A stretch of DNA of 64,000 bases, from assembly GCF_004684095.1 (NCBI RefSeq), contig NZ_SRII01000006.1, positions 62,001 to 126,000 of the forward strand. The letters are read 5' to 3'. Under the pieces are notes generated by a model. It saw only the letters and a list, made by a program, of their open reading frames with translations, did no database searches and was not told the origin of the DNA. Shown in pieces: positions 23,622 through 32,855 of this stretch. A program made the translations under genes and the position numbers. The stretch is from Hymenobacter sp. UV11. GTDB lineage: Bacteria > Bacteroidota > Bacteroidia > Cytophagales > Hymenobacteraceae. Each line of letters starts with the position of its first letter. Position 1 is the first letter of the stretch.

Positions 23622-26222
23622 TTACATTAAGTTATAAGCAGCTTTGAGACGCTCATCCGTTTCCTTGTTTTTTATGTCGAAAAGCACGTTTTTTAAATCC
23701 GGCTGGCTGGGTACAAGAGCCATCAGCCCTCGATATGCACCTAGTCGCACGAAGTATTGTGGGTGAGTACGGGCAATACTCTCCAATTTTTGCACTCCTT
23801 TCTCACGCTCGACTACGGGCACTTGGGTCATAAAACTTCCAAATGCCTGCAGGTAGGTGTAGAGGTCGATGTCGGTTAGGTCGGGGAGGCGGCGCAGGTA
23901 CCAACCATACTGGTCGATGGTGCCCCGCTGGGCGTAGTAGCTGGCCAGCGCTACCAGCAGCGTCGAATTGGAAGTGTTATCCAGGGCTGCAATCTGAGAG
24001 CGGGCTACGAGGCTGGGCACCTTGGCCAGTGCATCGACAGCGCCGGCTTCGACCAGGTAGGAGCTGTCGCGTAGGGCGGCCTGATAGGTAGGGGCGTAGT
24101 TATCGTTGGGAAAGGAGGCGAGCGTGAGCAGAGCCTGGGAGCGCACGGCGCTGTGGGGGTCGGTAGTGGCGAGACGCTGGATTTCGGCTTTCACCGCGTT
24201 GGCACTGGGGCCGCGGTAGCCACGCAGGTGGTCGAGGGCGGAGCGACGCACAGCGAAGAAATTATCCGACAACGCGTTGCGCATCATGCCGCTCACGCCA
24301 AAGTCGGTGGTCTTGTTCTGGAGTTGGTCGAGCGACTCGTATTTCTGCAAGTAGTTCTGGGCGTGGTAGAACTGAAAAATCAGCTCATCCTGGGTACGCG
24401 CTTCATCAAGCTGCGCGAGGAGTTGACCTTCGCTGTCGAACTTCACCATAGTTGGCTTGTCGGCGGCCAAGAAGGAGAAAGTTTGGTCGGCTTTGGTGAT
24501 AGTTATGCGGTGGTCGGTGGGCTTTTCCTTTTGCCAAACGGTCACGGTGACCGGCATGCGGAAGACGGGCTGGAACAGCGTATCCTGGGTTTGCTGCACG
24601 TGTAGCAGCACCTGGCCATTGCTGTAGCTGTGCGAGATTTTTAGCTCGGGGTGGCCGCGCTGCATAAACCACTGGTCGAAGAACCACATCAGGTCCTCAC
24701 CCGTGGTTTCTTCAAAAGCGATGCGCAGCTTGCTTATTTCGACGGCAGTGTACTTGTTCTTGGTCAGGTAGTTGTTGAGGCCCGCGAAGAAGGCATCATC
24801 GCCGAGGTACTTGCGCAGCATGTGCAAAACCCTACCCCCCTTTTCGTAGGAGTGCCGGTCAAACATGTCCTCCCGGTTGGTGTAGTGGTAGCGGATGAGG
24901 GGCTCGCGCTTGGAGTCGGCCTCTTCGATGTAGTGCGCCAAGTCTTGCTGCTGCACTAGCGCGGCGGCATCGGCGCCGTACTTGAATTCGGCCCAGAGAT
25001 ACTGCGAGTAGTTGGCGAAGCTTTCGTTGAGGGGCAGGTTGCTCCACGACTCGCAGGTGACGTAGTCGCCGAACCAATGGTGAAATAACTCGTGGGCAAT
25101 AATCGACTCCGAGGTTTCGTAGTTGGCATCGAGCAGCTCGCGGGAAGTAGCCTGAATGGCGGCGCCGTGCACCGTGGCGGTGGTATTTTCCATCGCGCCG
25201 CTCACGTAGTCGCGCACGGCTATCTGGGCGTATTTCTCCCATGGAAACTCCACCCCCAGCTTTTTGGAGTAAAAGTCCATCATCTCGGGCGTGCGGCCGA
25301 AGACGGCTTTGGCCGTGTTTTTATACTTGGGCTCGACGTAGTAGTCCACTGCTTTGCCGTGCCAGGTATCGGACACGACCGCAAAATCGCCCACGGCTAG
25401 CATGGTGAGGTAGGGCGCAGCGGGCAGGCTCTGGCGCCAGGTATCGGTGCGCGAGCCGTCGGGGTTCTTTTTGGACGCTACCAGCAGGCCATTCGACAGG
25501 GTTTTGAACTGGTCTTCTACCGTCATTGTGATTTCCTGCGTCATCCGCTGGTTGGGATGGTCGATAGTCGGAAACCAGCAGGAACTGCTCTGCGTCTCGC
25601 CCTGCGTCCAGATTTGGCGAGGCTTGCCCTCTTCCTTACCCAGCGGATTGATGAAGTACAAGCCTTTGTCGGAGGTGATAGCTTCGCTTCCCCCCGAGGG
25701 CAGTTCGTTGGGCTTGGCCACGTAGCTGATGCGTACCTGGTAGGTCTGCTCGCGGGGGTAGGCGTGGTCGAGGGTGATGGCTAGCTGCCGGCCATCGTAC
25801 TTGTATATCAGCGTTTTGGGGGTTTTGGCTCCTAGCAGCTGCACGCTCTTAACATCGAAGCCGCGGGCATCGAGTACCACTGTGCCCTGCGGGTAGAAGT
25901 GCGGATGCAGCGTGAGCACGGCCGTGCCCAGCAAATGCTGGTGCGCGTAGTCAAACCGCACGTCGAGCTTGGTATCGACTACATCGGTTACTTGCGGGGC
26001 AGCGGGGTGAATCGGGGCGGCGGGGGGCAGCCACGAAGGCACCGTGATGCCCGAAGACACTGCCGGGGCTGGTTCCGTCGGCGAAGTACTTTCAGATTTT
26101 TTATGGGTAGTCTCAGCTGACTTCCTACGGGATGCCTTACTCTGGCCACCGGCCGACTGGCTCAAGGCCGGCAACACGGTGAGCGCACAAAGAATAAAGC
26201 TGCTAAAAAAAGAGTATCGCAT
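23622..26222 (-). CDS. Secreted M1-family zinc aminopeptidase
   Basis: Zinc metallopeptidase that removes N-terminal residues from peptides, probably in the periplasm. The start at 26222 gives a clear signal peptide (MRYSFFSSFILCALTVLPAL, then SQSAGG), followed by a Ser/Lys/Thr/Pro-rich linker; the open frame reaches 345 nt further upstream but that part is not family-like. The 866-residue product has the exopeptidase motif SGAMENTTATVHG near residue 342 and the zinc site HELFHHWFGDYVTCESWSNL with the third ligand in LNESFANY. The C-terminal third looks like HEAT-type helical repeats. Transcribed away from the biotin carrier gene. Confidence 0.93.
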   Translation of the reverse strand: MRYSFFSSFILCALTVLPALSQSAGGQSKASRRKSAETTHKKSESTSPTEPAPAVSSGITVPSWLPPAAPIHPAAPQVTDVVDTKLDVRFDYAHQHLLGTAVLTLHPHFYPQGTVVLDARGFDVKSVQLLGAKTPKTLIYKYDGRQLAITLDHAYPREQTYQVRISYVAKPNELPSGGSEAITSDKGLYFINPLGKEEGKPRQIWTQGETQSSSCWFPTIDHPNQRMTQEITMTVEDQFKTLSNGLLVASKKNPDGSRTDTWRQSLPAAPYLTMLAVGDFAVVSDTWHGKAVDYYVEPKYKNTAKAVFGRTPEMMDFYSKKLGVEFPWEKYAQIAVRDYVSGAMENTTATVHGAAIQATSRELLDANYETSESIIAHELFHHWFGDYVTCESWSNLPLNESFANYSQYLWAEFKYGADAAALVQQQDLAHYIEEADSKREPLIRYHYTNREDMFDRHSYEKGGRVLHMLRKYLGDDAFFAGLNNYLTKNKYTAVEISKLRIAFEETTGEDLMWFFDQWFMQRGHPELKISHSYSNGQVLLHVQQTQDTLFQPVFRMPVTVTVWQKEKPTDHRITITKADQTFSFLAADKPTMVKFDSEGQLLAQLDEARTQDELIFQFYHAQNYLQKYESLDQLQNKTTDFGVSGMMRNALSDNFFAVRRSALDHLRGYRGPSANAVKAEIQRLATTDPHSAVRSQALLTLASFPNDNYAPTYQAALRDSSYLVEAGAVDALAKVPSLVARSQIAALDNTSNSTLLVALASYYAQRGTIDQYGWYLRRLPDLTDIDLYTYLQAFGSFMTQVPVVEREKGVQKLESIARTHPQYFVRLGAYRGLMALVPSQPDLKNVLFDIKNKETDERLKAAYNLM

Positions 26223-26318
26223 GCAAGGGGCAGACCGCGGGTAGAGCCGGCAAGTTCCGACGAAATTAAGATTCACCTTACCTTTATCCCCGCTTCGGCC
26301 AGCAGGGCCAGCCTCTAT

Positions 26319-26822
26319 ATGCTGCATATTAGCCTTGGCCCAGCGCACAACTGGGAGGTGGACTTTCGGGCCATCGATTCCGTCACGCTCAACAATCAGC
26401 CGTTTGCCTGGGACCTTGTGGCCCTTGGCGAGGGGCGCTTCCACGTGCTGCACGGCGGGCGCTCTTACTCGGCTGAGGTGCTGACCGCCGACTACGCCAC
26501 CAAAACCTTCGCGCTGAAAATCAACGGCCAGCATATAGAGTTGCAGGCGAAAGACCGGTTCGACCAACTGCTCGACCGCTTGGGCTTCAGCGCCGCCAAC
26601 ACGGCCAAAATCAACGAGCTAAAGGCCCCAATGCCTGGTCTTATTATCGACATTCGGGTGCAGCCCGGCCAGGCCGTGCAGAAGGGTGACCCGCTGCTAG
26701 TACTGGAGGCGATGAAGATGGAAAATATTTTAAAAGCGCCCACCGACTGCGTTATCGGCAGCATCAAAGTGGACCTGCGCGCCAACGTTACCAAGGGCCA
26801 GGTGCTCGTGCAGTTTGCATAG
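26319..26822 (+). CDS. Biotin carboxyl carrier protein (acyl-CoA carboxylase type)
   Basis: Carries the biotin arm of a biotin-dependent carboxylase, probably acetyl- or propionyl-CoA carboxylase. The 167-residue product ends in a biotinyl domain: MPGLIIDIRVQPGQAVQKGD, then LVLEAMKMEN, where the lysine of AMKM is the biotin site. The N-terminal half (MLHISLGPAHNWEVDFRAID) is a spacer domain typical of stand-alone carriers in Bacteroidota. No carboxylase subunit gene is adjacent, so the partner is unknown. A TACCTTTA box lies upstream in the divergent gap with the aminopeptidase gene. Confidence 0.85.
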   Translation: MLHISLGPAHNWEVDFRAIDSVTLNNQPFAWDLVALGEGRFHVLHGGRSYSAEVLTADYATKTFALKINGQHIELQAKDRFDQLLDRLGFSAANTAKINELKAPMPGLIIDIRVQPGQAVQKGDPLLVLEAMKMENILKAPTDCVIGSIKVDLRANVTKGQVLVQFA

Positions 26823-26861
26823 CCCTACCCCTACCCTACTCACTTTTTCTACTCCCACATT

Positions 26862-27671
26862 TTGACCTACCAGCGAATACTTCTCAAACTCAGCGGCGAA
26901 GCCCTGATGGGACAGCAGCAATACGGCATCGATGCCGAGCGCCTGATGCAGTACGCCACCGAAATTAAGGCCGTGGCCGCACAAGGCATTCAAGTAGCGG
27001 TAGTGATTGGAGGCGGCAATATTTTCCGCGGGGTGCAGGCCGAGCAGTTTGGCCTCGACCGCGTGCAGGGCGACTACATGGGTATGCTGGCCACGGTTAT
27101 CAACTCGATGGCGCTGCAAAGCGCCCTCGAAAAGATGGAAGTGCCCACGCGCCTGCTTTCGGGCCTCACCATTCAGCGGGTGTGCGAGCCGTATATCCGT
27201 CGCCGGGCGGTGCGCCACCTCGAGAAGGGCCGCGTGGTGATTTTTGGCGCCGGCATTGGCTCGCCCTACTTCACCACCGACTCGGCCGCCTCGCTGCGCG
27301 CCATCGAGATTGAGGCCGATGTAGTGCTGAAAGGCACCCGCGTGAACGGCATTTACACCGCCGACCCGGAGAAGGACCCGACCGCCACCCGCTACGCCGA
27401 AATCACGTTTGAGGAAGTGATGGCCAAGAACCTGAACGTGATGGACATGACGGCCTTCACGCTTTGCAAGGAGAATAACCTGCCCATCATCGTTTTCGAC
27501 ATGAATACGCCCGGCAACCTGGAGCGGCTCATTGCCGGCGAAAACCTCGGCACGCTCGTCACGATGGGTGGCCCTGCTCAGCCTGCCCGCGCGGGTGCCC
27601 CTACCCCCGTACTCGACGCCAAGCGCGGCGGCCTGCAGCCTGCACTAAACAACCAGCCGGAACAAGCCTGA
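26862..27671 (+). CDS. pyrH: UMP kinase (TTG start, C-terminal extension)
   Basis: Phosphorylates UMP to UDP in pyrimidine synthesis. The 269-residue product begins (M/L)[16 protein letters not shown] and has [11 protein letters not shown] and the [20 protein letters not shown] region, typical of bacterial hexameric UMP kinase. No ATG fits between the upstream stop codon and the conserved start, so initiation must be at TTG 26862. Usual UMP kinases end shortly after GTLV; here about 35 extra Pro/Ala-rich residues follow, encoded partly by a CCTACCCC repeat word. It lies 127 nt before frr, the usual neighbour. Confidence 0.95.
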   Translation: MTYQRILLKLSGEALMGQQQYGIDAERLMQYATEIKAVAAQGIQVAVVIGGGNIFRGVQAEQFGLDRVQGDYMGMLATVINSMALQSALEKMEVPTRLLSGLTIQRVCEPYIRRRAVRHLEKGRVVIFGAGIGSPYFTTDSAASLRAIEIEADVVLKGTRVNGIYTADPEKDPTATRYAEITFEEVMAKNLNVMDMTAFTLCKENNLPIIVFDMNTPGNLERLIAGENLGTLVTMGGPAQPARAGAPTPVLDAKRGGLQPALNNQPEQA

Positions 27672-27797
27672 TTCAGTTGACGGTTAGAAAGTACAGGTTG
27701 GAAACTTGGTGGCCAAGACTAGAATTTTGCAGCCCTGGCTCACCCGTAGCTCCTGACCATTAACTCTCATCTTTTAACTCTTAACTTTTTTTAAGAA

Positions 27798-28361
27798 GTG
27801 GACGAAGAAATTCAATTTTACCTCAGCGACGCGGAGGAATCGATGGGCAAGGCCATTGCCCACGTGGGCGTAGAAATGGGCCGTATTCGGGCCGGTAAGG
27901 CCTCGCCGGCCATGCTCGACGGCTTACGCGTGGATTATTACGGTACGCCTACCCCCGTATCGCAGATTGCTAATATTTCGGCACCAGACCCGCGCTCGCT
28001 GCTCATCAAGCCCTGGGAGAAGAACATGGTGAGCGAGGTGGCCAAGGCTATCAAAAACAGCGACCTGGGCCTGAACCCCATTGCCGACGCCGACGGCGTG
28101 CGCCTCAACATTCCGCCTATGACCGAGGAGCGGCGCCGCGACCTCGTGAAGCAAGCGAAGAATGAAGCCGAAAGCGGCAAAGTGCGCGTGCGCGGCATCC
28201 GCAAGGATGTGAACGAGGCCCTGCGCAAGCTGCAAAAAGACGGCGCCCCCGAGGATGCCGTGAAAGATGCCGAAGCCAAGGTGCAGAAGTACACAGACGG
28301 GCACATTGCCGAAGTTGACAAGCTCTTTACCAAGAAGGAATCGGAGATTATGACCATCTGA
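27798..28361 (+). CDS. frr: Ribosome recycling factor (GTG start)
   Basis: Splits post-termination ribosomes together with EF-G. The 187-residue product has the expected helical protein: VGVEMGRIRAGKASPAMLDG, YYGTPTPVSQIANIS, LNIPPMTEERRRDLVKQAK and GKVRVRGIRKDVNEALRKLQ. The start codon is GTG (27798); no ATG is available at that point. It follows pyrH and ends at a strong bidirectional terminator shared with nadD. Confidence 0.96.
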   Translation: MDEEIQFYLSDAEESMGKAIAHVGVEMGRIRAGKASPAMLDGLRVDYYGTPTPVSQIANISAPDPRSLLIKPWEKNMVSEVAKAIKNSDLGLNPIADADGVRLNIPPMTEERRRDLVKQAKNEAESGKVRVRGIRKDVNEALRKLQKDGAPEDAVKDAEAKVQKYTDGHIAEVDKLFTKKESEIMTI

Positions 28362-28382
28362 GGTCCCTACCCCTCTCTACCG

Positions 28383-28426
28383 AGCCGGCCCCGCCACTTC
28401 CTATGCTGGAAGTAGCGGGGCCGGCT
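28383..28426. terminator. Bidirectional terminator between frr and nadD
   Basis: A 19-nt arm (28383-28401, AGCCGGCCCCGCCACTTCC) pairs with 28408-28426 with one mismatch around a 6-nt loop. It lies between convergent genes. T-tracts are poor, so termination efficiency is uncertain, but the stem is very stable. Confidence 0.75.
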
Positions 28427-28442
28427 TAGTTAGCGGAACTTC

Positions 28443-29042
28443 TTAGCGGTAATAGCCCTGGGCCATAATTTCCCGCTCGACGGCTGCTGGCACTAAGTAG
28501 CGGATGCTCTGCTCTTCCCGAATACTCTGGCGGATGAATGTGGCGGAGATATCGAGCAACGGCGCAGCTACCACGCGAGCGCGGGGGTAGGGCGCCAAAT
28601 CGGGCAGCGCCGTGCCGGGCCGGGGATACACATACAGGTCGAACTCTTGGGTGAGGCGGTCGGCCGCGCGCCAGCGTAGCAGGCCCGTGAGGTTGTCGGC
28701 GCCCATCAGCAGCACAAACTCGTGGCTGGGATGGCGCGCCCGCAAGGCATCCAGCGTCACGATGGTGTAGCTGGGGCGGGGTAGGGACAGCTCAATGGCT
28801 TCGGCGCGCAGGCGCGGGTTATCAGCTACGGCTAACTCCAAGAGGGCTAGGCGCTGGGCCTCGGGTAGCAGCTCATCGCCTACCTTGAAAGGGCTCTGCG
28901 GCGATACTACCAGCCAGACTTCGGCCAAATCGGTGCGCGTAGCAAAGTGCTCGGCCAAAATGAGGTGGCCGGTGTGCACCGGGTTGAAGGAGCCAAACAG
29001 CAGCCCTACGCGGCGGGAAGCCTCGGGGCTAACGGGCGTCAT
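28443..29042 (-). CDS. nadD: Nicotinate-nucleotide adenylyltransferase
   Basis: Makes deamido-NAD from nicotinate mononucleotide and ATP. The 199-residue product has the nucleotidyltransferase signature GLLFGSFNPVHTGHLILAEH near residue 13, VSPQSPFK, LLMGADNL and the ISATFIRQSI motif near the C-terminus, all diagnostic of NadD. Its start overlaps the gmk stop by 4 nt (ATGA), so the two are translationally coupled. Confidence 0.94.
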   Translation of the reverse strand: MTPVSPEASRRVGLLFGSFNPVHTGHLILAEHFATRTDLAEVWLVVSPQSPFKVGDELLPEAQRLALLELAVADNPRLRAEAIELSLPRPSYTIVTLDALRARHPSHEFVLLMGADNLTGLLRWRAADRLTQEFDLYVYPRPGTALPDLAPYPRARVVAAPLLDISATFIRQSIREEQSIRYLVPAAVEREIMAQGYYR

Positions 29043-29629
29043 ACTACTTCGGGCGCGGCGTCTTGTGCTACGAAATCACGCACTAGCTGCTCGGCGTGGG
29101 CCACGGCCTCTTCGAGATTGTCGTTGACAACCGTCACGTCAAACTTATCCTCGAAGGCAAGCTCAAACGTGGCTTTATACACCCGCGAAGAAATGCTGGA
29201 AGTAGAGTCCGTAGCCCGCGCCGTAAGGCGTTCGGCCAGTGCCTCGATGGATGGTGGCCGCACAAACACGGCCAGCGCCCGGTCTTTATAAAAGTCCTTG
29301 ATGCTCAAGCCGCCTTTCACGTCTACATCGAGAATGGCGTGCTGGCCGTTGGCCCAGATGCGCTCAATCTCCGATTTTAGCGTGCCGTAGAATGCGCCTT
29401 CGTACACCTCCTCCCACTCCACAAACTCGTCGTGGCGGATTTTATCCTGAAAATCCGCCACGGAGATGAAGTGGTAGTCTTTGCCATTGACCTCGGCGCG
29501 CCCGCGGCGGTCGCGGGTGCAAGCGGAGATGGAAAAGCTCAGCTTAGGGATTAACCCCATGAGCCGGTGCACGATAGTCGTCTTACCCGCTCCCGAAGGA
29601 GCTGAGAATACAATGATTTTGCCCTGCAT
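29039..29629 (-). CDS. gmk: Guanylate kinase
   Basis: Phosphorylates GMP to GDP. The 196-residue product has the P-loop FSAPSGAGKTTIVHRLM near residue 8, the GMP-binding block SISACTRDRRGRAEVNGKDY, and the conserved GAFYGTLKSEIE and AILDVDVKGG segments. Normal length. It lies upstream of nadD with a 4-nt overlap and downstream of the small anti-sigma candidate. Confidence 0.95.
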   Translation of the reverse strand: MQGKIIVFSAPSGAGKTTIVHRLMGLIPKLSFSISACTRDRRGRAEVNGKDYHFISVADFQDKIRHDEFVEWEEVYEGAFYGTLKSEIERIWANGQHAILDVDVKGGLSIKDFYKDRALAVFVRPPSIEALAERLTARATDSTSSISSRVYKATFELAFEDKFDVTVVNDNLEEAVAHAEQLVRDFVAQDAAPEVV

Positions 29630-29641
29630 AGGGCTGCAAAG

Positions 29642-29944
29642 CTAGGCTATTTCGGCGTGCAAACGCGCCATGATGGCGTGCGGCAGGGCCGAAGGCACAG
29701 CACGGCGGCCTACTTTCTGGTTAAGAAAGCCGATAAAAACCTGCTGCTTCTTGATATCTTCGAAGCAGGGCGAGCAGTCTTCGCCGTGGTGAATGAGGTA
29801 ATCCTCATCTTCTTCAGTCAGGACCCGTCCCTCGAGAAGTTGGTCAAGTACAATGTTCACGCGGTCGCAGTCGGGGGCGTTGGCCAGCGGGGAGGCTGAA
29901 ACAAGGGGGGCCGACAGATTGGTTGTAGTAGCGGTAGCTTCCAT
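29642..29944 (-). CDS. Small zinc-type anti-sigma factor candidate
   Basis: A 100-residue soluble protein with the spacing HHGEDCSPC, i.e. His-x3-Cys-x2-Cys, the core of zinc-binding anti-sigma (ZAS) domains. It has no membrane segment, so it would be a cytoplasmic regulator. It lies 51 nt after the ECF sigma gene and is probably co-transcribed with it, which supports the sigma/anti-sigma pairing. Redox or metal sensing through the Cys pair is possible but not shown. Confidence 0.65.
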   Translation of the reverse strand: MEATATTTNLSAPLVSASPLANAPDCDRVNIVLDQLLEGRVLTEEDEDYLIHHGEDCSPCFEDIKKQQVFIGFLNQKVGRRAVPSALPHAIMARLHAEIA

Positions 29945-29995
29945 GAGCGAAACGGGAACAGGGTCTTAGCCTGGGGTTAAATGGTGAAGAAAAAA

Positions 29996-30646
29996 TTAAG
30001 TATTTTCGTCGTCGTGTTCGGCGTCATTAACTATGTCCTGTGAGGCATCGTTCCCGTAACCCATCGAGGAAGCATATTTTTCCAGCTTATCCTTGAGAAA
30101 ATTGCGGGCCCGGTGCAGGCGCGAGCGCACCGTACCAATCGGAATATCGAGCACCTTGGCCATCTCCTCATAGGTGAAGCCTTCGAGGTCGCACAAGATG
30201 ATAACGGTCCGAAAATCAACAGGTAGCGAATTCAAAGCGCTGGCTACCTCGTCGCCAATCAGGTCGCGGGTCGACTGCTGGCGCATGTCCGATGAGGAGG
30301 CGCCGGTGTCGGCATCGCCTTCTACTTCATCGGGGTTATAATATCCTTCAACTTCGCTGTAATCAACCTTGGCGGGTTGCTTGCTTTTCTTCCGAAAATC
30401 GTTGATAAACGAGTTTTTCAGGATGCGAAAAAGCCACGCCTTGGCATTAGTACCAGGCTCGAAGTACTCAAAAAAGCGGTACGCCTTGAGGTAGGTTTCC
30501 TGCACCAGGTCGTTGGCGTCGTCTTCGTCGAGCGTGAGGCGATAGGCGAAGTTGTAGAGCGGGTCGAGCACGGGCATCAACTCGGCCTGAAAGCGCCGGT
30601 CTTTTTCCTCTTTGCTCAGCTTCACCCGTTCGGGAGAGTCACTCAT
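29996..30646 (-). CDS. ECF-type RNA polymerase sigma factor
   Basis: Alternative sigma factor. The 216-residue product has region 2 (LYNFAYRLTLDEDDANDLVQ, ETYLKAYRFF, AKAWLFRILKNSFINDFRKK) and region 4 (LPVDFRTVIILCDLEGFTYE, PIGTVRSRLHRARNFLKDKL). A long acidic linker separates the two, and the acidic tail (NDAEHDDENT) is unusual. The next gene encodes a ZAS-type anti-sigma candidate. A TACTTTTG box lies upstream on the minus strand (30692-30685) without a clear -33 element. Confidence 0.92.
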   Translation of the reverse strand: MSDSPERVKLSKEEKDRRFQAELMPVLDPLYNFAYRLTLDEDDANDLVQETYLKAYRFFEYFEPGTNAKAWLFRILKNSFINDFRKKSKQPAKVDYSEVEGYYNPDEVEGDADTGASSSDMRQQSTRDLIGDEVASALNSLPVDFRTVIILCDLEGFTYEEMAKVLDIPIGTVRSRLHRARNFLKDKLEKYASSMGYGNDASQDIVNDAEHDDENT

Positions 30647-30803
30647 AATAGTAGATAGGGCGGCGGTAAGATTTGGCAGTTGGGCAAAAGTAAGACCGGA
30701 CAGCAGCGATTAAGTTAGCTGATTGGCCGAATAGCCTAACGTAACTGAACCAATTTTGTGCTAATGAGCATACGATGAAACTACTTACGGGAGCAAGGAG
30801 CTG

Positions 30804-31841
30804 CTAGTTTGCCCGCAATGGCTGCCAGTGGGCAATTTGAGCGGCTACTGTGGCGGCCGCAATCGCTTTTATGCAGGTGCAGGTGGCCGGTTGCGTGCGG
30901 CAGTCCTGGCAATCGGGCCGGTCAAACACCAAATAGCCGGCGTGCGGCCCGAGCGGCCCCCAACGGCCAGGGTGCATAGGTTTTATTGGTGGGTATAGCC
31001 CCAGTGCGTGGCGGCCCAGCGCCGCGGCCAGGTGCAGGGGCCCGGTGCTACCCGCCACCAGCCCATCGGCCGCCGCAATGAAGGCAATAAACTCGGGTAG
31101 GTCGAGCTGCCCGGTGAGGTCGGCCGCCAGGAAGGCGGCGTTTTCGCGCAGCCACTCGGCCAGCTCATTGCCCTCGGCAGCCGTGCCGCTGATAAAAACC
31201 CGGTGCCCCGCCGCGTGCAGCAGCCGGGCCAACTGGCCGAAGTGCGGCAAGCCCCACTCGCGGGCGCTACCCCGGCTGCGCGGGTGCAGGATAATGTTTA
31301 GCTGGCCCGGCTGCCGCGCGGCCAGTAGCTGCTGCCACTGCGGGCGCAACGGTACGGCAGGCCGTAGCCGCACCAGCGCAGCCACTTCAGCCAAGGTGAG
31401 GGGGGTAGGGCAACCCAGCGGCACCAGTAGCTGCATGTTGAGCTGGGCCTCGTGCAGGGGCGAGTGGCGGCGGCTGAGGCCCACCAGCCGGTTGCAGGTG
31501 AGCCAGTGAAACAGCCGGTTGCGCGTGCCGATGCGCACCGGAATGCCCGCTTGCTTTGCTAGCCTGGCCAGCTGCTTATTCGGGAAAACGTGGATGATAG
31601 CGGCTGCCGCGTAGGCTTGCAGGCGCGTTACCTGCGCGGCGGGGGGTAGGGCCAGCAGTTCATCCAGGCTTAGAAACTCATCCGTCCAGGGGCAGGCAGC
31701 GGCCACGGCGGCCGTGTAGCTGCGCCCGATGAGCACCACCCGGCAGCCGGCGTAGTGCTGCTTGAGCCAGCCGGCCACGGGCAACGTTAGCACTACATCG
31801 CCGATAGCATCGGGGCGCGAGACGAGGAAGGTCTGGCTCAT
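30804..31841 (-). CDS. Family 9 glycosyltransferase (heptosyltransferase-like)
   Basis: Likely adds a sugar to the lipopolysaccharide core. The 345-residue product starts MSQTFLVSRPDAIGDVVLTL, the GT9 N-terminal signature with the conserved Asp, and later has LNIILHPRSRGSAREWGLPH and LVAGSTGPLHLAAALG, the nucleotide-sugar binding part. The C-terminus has a Cys cluster (DCQDCRTQPATCTC), as seen in some relatives. It overlaps the upstream family 2 glycosyltransferase by 4 nt, so both work in the same pathway. Confidence 0.9.
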   Translation of the reverse strand: MSQTFLVSRPDAIGDVVLTLPVAGWLKQHYAGCRVVLIGRSYTAAVAAACPWTDEFLSLDELLALPPAAQVTRLQAYAAAAIIHVFPNKQLARLAKQAGIPVRIGTRNRLFHWLTCNRLVGLSRRHSPLHEAQLNMQLLVPLGCPTPLTLAEVAALVRLRPAVPLRPQWQQLLAARQPGQLNIILHPRSRGSAREWGLPHFGQLARLLHAAGHRVFISGTAAEGNELAEWLRENAAFLAADLTGQLDLPEFIAFIAAADGLVAGSTGPLHLAAALGRHALGLYPPIKPMHPGRWGPLGPHAGYLVFDRPDCQDCRTQPATCTCIKAIAAATVAAQIAHWQPLRAN

Positions 31842-32611
31842 ACGGCGGGAGCGTTTTGGGTGCCGGTTTTCAGCTTCGCGAACTTCAGAAACACTCCCCA
31901 GGCTGAGATGGCCGCGATACTCAGCCCCGCAAAGCCATCCAGAAAGCCCAGCCGAAACACGTAGCCATGCACAAATTTCCAGAGTGGCTTCAGGAGCAAA
32001 TGAAACAGCGTTACCCGCGTTTTGCCGCGTAGCGCCAGCTCCTGCGCCGTGATGCTGGTGAATTTATTGAGCTGGCTGATGTGCTGCGCAATGGAATGGT
32101 AGGAGTAGTGTAGCGCATCGCCGGTGAGCTGGCCGGTCGTCTGGCCAAGCTGCACCTCGTAGCGCTCGTGCAGCAGCAGGCCCTGCCAGCGGCCCAGGCG
32201 GCGGTCGTAAAGGCGCAGCTTGCGGTCGGGGTACCAGCCGCCGTGGCGCACCCAGGTGCCGCAGTAATTGGTGAGGCGCGCCAGCGAGTACGCCGCGTGC
32301 TGCCAGTTAGCCTTTACTACCCCAATGCTGTGGCGCAGCTCTGCGGTCAGCACTTCATCAGCATCAAGCTGCAGGATGTGGTCGAACTTGGCCTGGTCGG
32401 TGGCAAAGTTTTTTTGCTCAACGTAGCCCGCGAAGGCGTGCTGCACCACCCGCGCGCCGTGTAAGCGGCAGATTTCCACGGTGCGGTCGGTCGAAAACGA
32501 ATCGACTACGAGCACTTCATCAGCCACATTGCCCAGCGCTTGCAGGCAGCGGGCAATATTAGCCTCTTCGTTGAAAGTGATGATGACGATGGAAAGCGCA
32601 GGCACGGACAC
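31838..32611 (-). CDS. Family 2 glycosyltransferase (lipopolysaccharide core type)
   Basis: A GT-A fold enzyme resembling the WaaE/KdtX group. It has ALSIVIITFNEEANIARCLQ, VLVVDSFSTDRTVEI (donor site) and ILQLDADEVL (DxD site). A C-terminal stretch (YVFRLGFLDGFAGLSIAAIS) is hydrophobic and may anchor the protein at the membrane. The frame is open to 32629, but that TTG lies inside the promoter -7 box, so the start must be downstream: GTG 32611 or GTG 32605 (giving M(S)VPALSIVII). The mRNA leader would be only about 10 nt. Overlaps the GT9 gene by 4 nt. Confidence 0.88.
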   Translation of the reverse strand: MSVPALSIVIITFNEEANIARCLQALGNVADEVLVVDSFSTDRTVEICRLHGARVVQHAFAGYVEQKNFATDQAKFDHILQLDADEVLTAELRHSIGVVKANWQHAAYSLARLTNYCGTWVRHGGWYPDRKLRLYDRRLGRWQGLLLHERYEVQLGQTTGQLTGDALHYSYHSIAQHISQLNKFTSITAQELALRGKTRVTLFHLLLKPLWKFVHGYVFRLGFLDGFAGLSIAAISAWGVFLKFAKLKTGTQNAPAV

Positions 32612-32626
32612 ATTAAAAAGCACTGG

Positions 32627-32656
32627 CAAAGGTAGGCGGCGCGGCCAAGCCGCAAA
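32627..32656 (-). promoter_or_regulatory. Promoter of the two-gene glycosyltransferase operon
   Basis: Minus strand TTTG (32656-32653), an 18-nt spacer and TACCTTTG (32634-32627). The expected transcription start, near 32620, is within 10-15 nt of the likely GTG start codon. Confidence 0.7.
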
Positions 32657-32855
32657 TTTGCTTGCCGGCGCCTACTCCCTTCCTTTTTGCTAACCTCTTT
32701 AAATCATTTTAATAGCTGCATGAGTTTGCGCTGGGCCACTGCTTAGCCGCGCTGCCCAGGCCAGTTGAAAAGCATAGGAACTAGCGTAAATCTGGCATTG
32801 GCTTACCTTCAACTGGCTACTCACGTATAGCCACGCTACTTCATCAACGAAATTT

